Virus record (IMG/VR): IMGVR_UViG_3300032304_001060
Location: 1 to 64,000 of that record
Reading direction: 5' to 3' (one strand)
DNA length: 64,000 nt
From: a virus
The position numbers were made by a program, and so were the translations under genes. The notes beneath the pieces are model-generated. The model saw nothing but the letters and a program-made list of their open reading frames with translations, had not been told where the DNA came from and did not search any database. This document shows, in pieces, positions 62,105 to 64,000 of the stretch. Position 1 is the first letter of the stretch. Every line of letters begins with the position of its first letter.

Positions 62105-63351
62105 ACACGGCTCCAGTCAGAGCAATACTTGCACTTAAATACTTCATCCTCATCGTGGAAGCATCCAGTCTCCCAGCGCCATGTCAGCGCCGTCTCTGTA
62201 GGACCGCAGTTACGACTTGCAACAACCTTTAGGTTACGAAGTTCTTCATCTTCTTCAATAGGTTCGAGACCAAGAATTACGTCAGAGTCTTGGAAGAATG
62301 AGGATGAGTAACCAATTGAATCAGCAGTTACCTTTCCAGCACGCATCTTCCATAAGAGTGTCTGAGTAGTAATGATGACTGGCTTGTCAATCTTTTGAGC
62401 AAGTCTCTTGAGTGCACGGGTGATGTTGGTGATGGCTTGGGGAGTGTTCATCTCACCTGTGATCTCATCAAGCATGAGGTAAACACCGTCGACAAACACA
62501 ATGTCAGGTTTTGTCTGTTCAATCTTTGCGGCTAATGCAGAGACTGTAATTCCATTTACAGCATCAACCAAATGGAATGAGTGCTCCTTCTCCATCTCAT
62601 TCAAGATATCGATGTAGCGTGCTTCTTCTGCTGGCAAAAGTTTTCCTCGACGCAATCGACCATGAGAAATGTTTGCACGCATTGCATCGTGACGTTGTTG
62701 TTGCTCATGGTTGTTCATCTCAAATGATTGAAACATTGGGATGTTACCTTGACGATGGATATTGATTGCCATCTTTAATGCAATCTGAGACTTACCTGTC
62801 TTTGGTGGAGCAATGATTGTTACCAACTGCCCACCTTGCAAACCAGCAGTTGCTTCATCGATCTTTGCAAACCCAGTAGGTATTCCTAAAAACTCTGCGT
62901 TCTGTAACGCTTGATATTCCTTGTAGCGTTCTTCGGTGTTCTTTGTAAGATCGATCTCATGAGTTCCAAGTACCCCTTGCTCATTGACCTTAGTGATTGT
63001 CGCTTCCATTGCAAGAAGAGCAGCGTCGTGGTTGTTCTCTTGTAGTTGCTCAATTGCACTCTCAAGACCTTGACGGGTGAGCATGCGACGACGGAAGTCA
63101 ACCATCGTATCAAGAAGATACTCAACATTATCTTGTACATCTAGTACTTTGTAGTTTGGGTAGTGATCTTTAACGGTGACAGCAGTAGGCACTTCGTTGT
63201 ATTCACCGTAGTGCTTACGAACGAATGCCCATACTCTTTTGTTTTCATCATCAAGAAACCATGCGTCATTAACACCACGTTGTAACGCGGGGATGATGTC
63301 GCGGTCACGAATGACCTTGCTGACTAAACGATGTTCGTTATCTGCTGCCAT
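62101..63351 (-). CDS. dnaB: DnaB-type replicative helicase
   Basis: The 416-residue helicase has an N-terminal helical domain and a RecA-like core with Walker A APPKTGKSQ (181-189), Walker B IVFVDGVYLM and the QTLLWKMR segment. It would unwind DNA at the fork with the primase (4-bp overlap). The C-terminus ends in a Cys pair (FKCKYCSDWSRV) near a His, an unusual zinc-like tail. AGGAGAAAAAG precedes the ATG. Confidence 0.95.
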   Translation of the reverse strand: MAADNEHRLVSKVIRDRDIIPALQRGVNDAWFLDDENKRVWAFVRKHYGEYNEVPTAVTVKDHYPNYKVLDVQDNVEYLLDTMVDFRRRMLTRQGLESAIEQLQENNHDAALLAMEATITKVNEQGVLGTHEIDLTKNTEERYKEYQALQNAEFLGIPTGFAKIDEATAGLQGGQLVTIIAPPKTGKSQIALKMAINIHRQGNIPMFQSFEMNNHEQQQRHDAMRANISHGRLRRGKLLPAEEARYIDILNEMEKEHSFHLVDAVNGITVSALAAKIEQTKPDIVFVDGVYLMLDEITGEMNTPQAITNITRALKRLAQKIDKPVIITTQTLLWKMRAGKVTADSIGYSSSFFQDSDVILGLEPIEEDEELRNLKVVASRNCGPTETALTWRWETGCFHDEDEVFKCKYCSDWSRV

Positions 63352-63360
63352 CTTTTTCTC

Positions 63361-63477
63361 CTAATGAAATCGTTCGCCACAAGTAGCGCATTGTAAGTAT
63401 GAATTAGCATTAACCCAGATGCGATTAATGTCATGGCTGTGGCACATTGGACAGATGACGTTTGCTATGTTTCCCAT
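63361..63477 (-). CDS. 38-residue zinc ribbon peptide
   Basis: ATG 63477 with GGGAGGG 6 nt upstream gives MGNIANVICPMCHSHDINRI, then YLQCATCGERFH. CPMC and CATC form a zinc ribbon. It ends 9 nt before the helicase start and its last bases overlap the helicase ribosome site. Confidence 0.65.
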   Translation of the reverse strand: MGNIANVICPMCHSHDINRIWVNANSYLQCATCGERFH

Positions 63478-63495
63478 TTTCCCTCCCTCAAGGGT

Positions 63496-63912
63496 TTAGA
63501 TGTTGTCTATTTCTACACCCGCTGACCCATATCTGGCAACTCGGCCAGGAATATCGATCACCGCCTTCAAGTTAGGCCTATACGGTAGGCCTGCAACTAA
63601 CTCGTCCGCATCCTCGTACAACTGCCAGTAGTTAAATGGGTTAACCACACGACGCTCAAGTTTTTCGAACGCTTTGTCTAGGAGTTCCTCAGTCCACCCC
63701 TCAGCCTCAAACCCAGCCAACTCTAAAGAGATCCCGTAGTTATTTGAGAGGACCCACAACTTGTTGGCGCTTTGTAAATTGACGGCGCCGATCTTAGTCT
63801 CAGTCTTCTTTGAGAGAAGTCTCTTAGTTTCCTCTTGCGTTAGTTGAACGACGACGTCTGTGAGACAGATCACTTGAGGAGAGGAGACGTTAGATATGTC
63901 TCCGTTTTTCAT
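63496..63912 (-). CDS. Hypothetical protein of the replication operon
   Basis: A 138-residue protein (VSSPQVICLTDVVVQLTQEE, ETKIGAVNLQSANKLWVLSN, GWTEELLDKAFEKLERRVVN) of alpha/beta type with a charged centre. It overlaps the partial gene upstream by 4 bp. No motif named. Confidence 0.65.
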   Translation of the reverse strand: MKNGDISNVSSPQVICLTDVVVQLTQEETKRLLSKKTETKIGAVNLQSANKLWVLSNNYGISLELAGFEAEGWTEELLDKAFEKLERRVVNPFNYWQLYEDADELVAGLPYRPNLKAVIDIPGRVARYGSAGVEIDNI

Positions 63913-64000
63913 ATGACTTCGACTTTGGCGTACTTGACTACGAAGTCACGAAACTTTTCAGCGTCCTCACTAGCGTCTACAGCAAGTTCTGCTGAGACTT
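63909..64000 (-). CDS. C-terminal fragment of a gene cut by the right edge
   Basis: About 30 codons end ...VSAELAVDASEDAEKFRDFV, then VKYAKVEVI and a stop overlapping the next ATG. The start lies beyond the window. Acidic helical end; family cannot be judged. Confidence 0.55.
   Translation of the reverse strand, partial: VSAELAVDASEDAEKFRDFVVKYAKVEVI

Overview
The window is a 64 kb segment of a tailed double-stranded DNA phage (or prophage) genome. It holds a portal, a major capsid protein, a scaffold candidate, a large terminase, an endolysin, a tyrosine integrase and a full replication set. The host is probably an actinobacterium. Two WhiB-type regulators, a small Cys/His protein resembling an actinobacterial family, a proteasome-type Ntn hydrolase and a SpoVS/Alba-like protein point that way. 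The modest GC content would suit freshwater Actinobacteria, but that is inference. Both ends run into unfinished genes, so the genome is incomplete; most tail genes should lie beyond the left edge. I see no tRNA, rRNA, CRISPR array or insertion sequence.

Layout. (1) 1-16.8 kb, minus strand: virion and packaging genes. Read in the direction of transcription they run from a secreted Pro-rich protein and holin candidates through small head proteins, terminase, an HNH endonuclease, portal, scaffold and capsid to connector, collagen-like and glycine-rich tail proteins. (2) 16.8-28.3 kb, minus strand: a dense run of small overlapping genes with the CHAP endolysin, four ParB/GHHR proteins, four ADP-ribosyltransferase-like proteins, two GNAT proteins, nucleases and tiny membrane peptides. 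(3) 28.3-29.8 kb: a gene-free region rich in palindromes and short repeats between divergent transcription units. (4) 29.8-40.0 kb, plus strand: early/lysogeny genes, including a MoxR-type ATPase with a VWA/HExxH partner, an HNH protein, WhiB, an AlpA-like HTH protein, a strong terminator, the integrase and a secreted lytic transglycosylase. (5) 40-64 kb, minus strand: class II ribonucleotide reductase, a TGT-like/HAD/nucleotidyltransferase cluster, more small tagged proteins, SpoVS, RuvC, Cas4-like exonuclease, WhiB, RecA, DNA polymerase A, ssDNA-binding candidate, SNF2 helicase, primase and DnaB helicase.

The most interesting observations are these. (a) A short motif close to N-L-S-x-x-Q-F recurs, mostly at the N-terminus, in about 20 otherwise unrelated small proteins, including ADP-ribosyltransferase-like, ParB-like and acetyltransferase-like ones. 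It could be a virion cargo or docking tag. (b) The portal gene carries an in-frame TGA inside GGT-TGA-ATA-GGT; skipping 9 nt between the matched Gly codons restores the expected portal sequence, as in T4 gene 60 bypassing, and an HNH endonuclease lies directly upstream. (c) A tail gene appears to start at ATT. (d) Several genes look leaderless, with a -10-like hexamer at -12 to -7.
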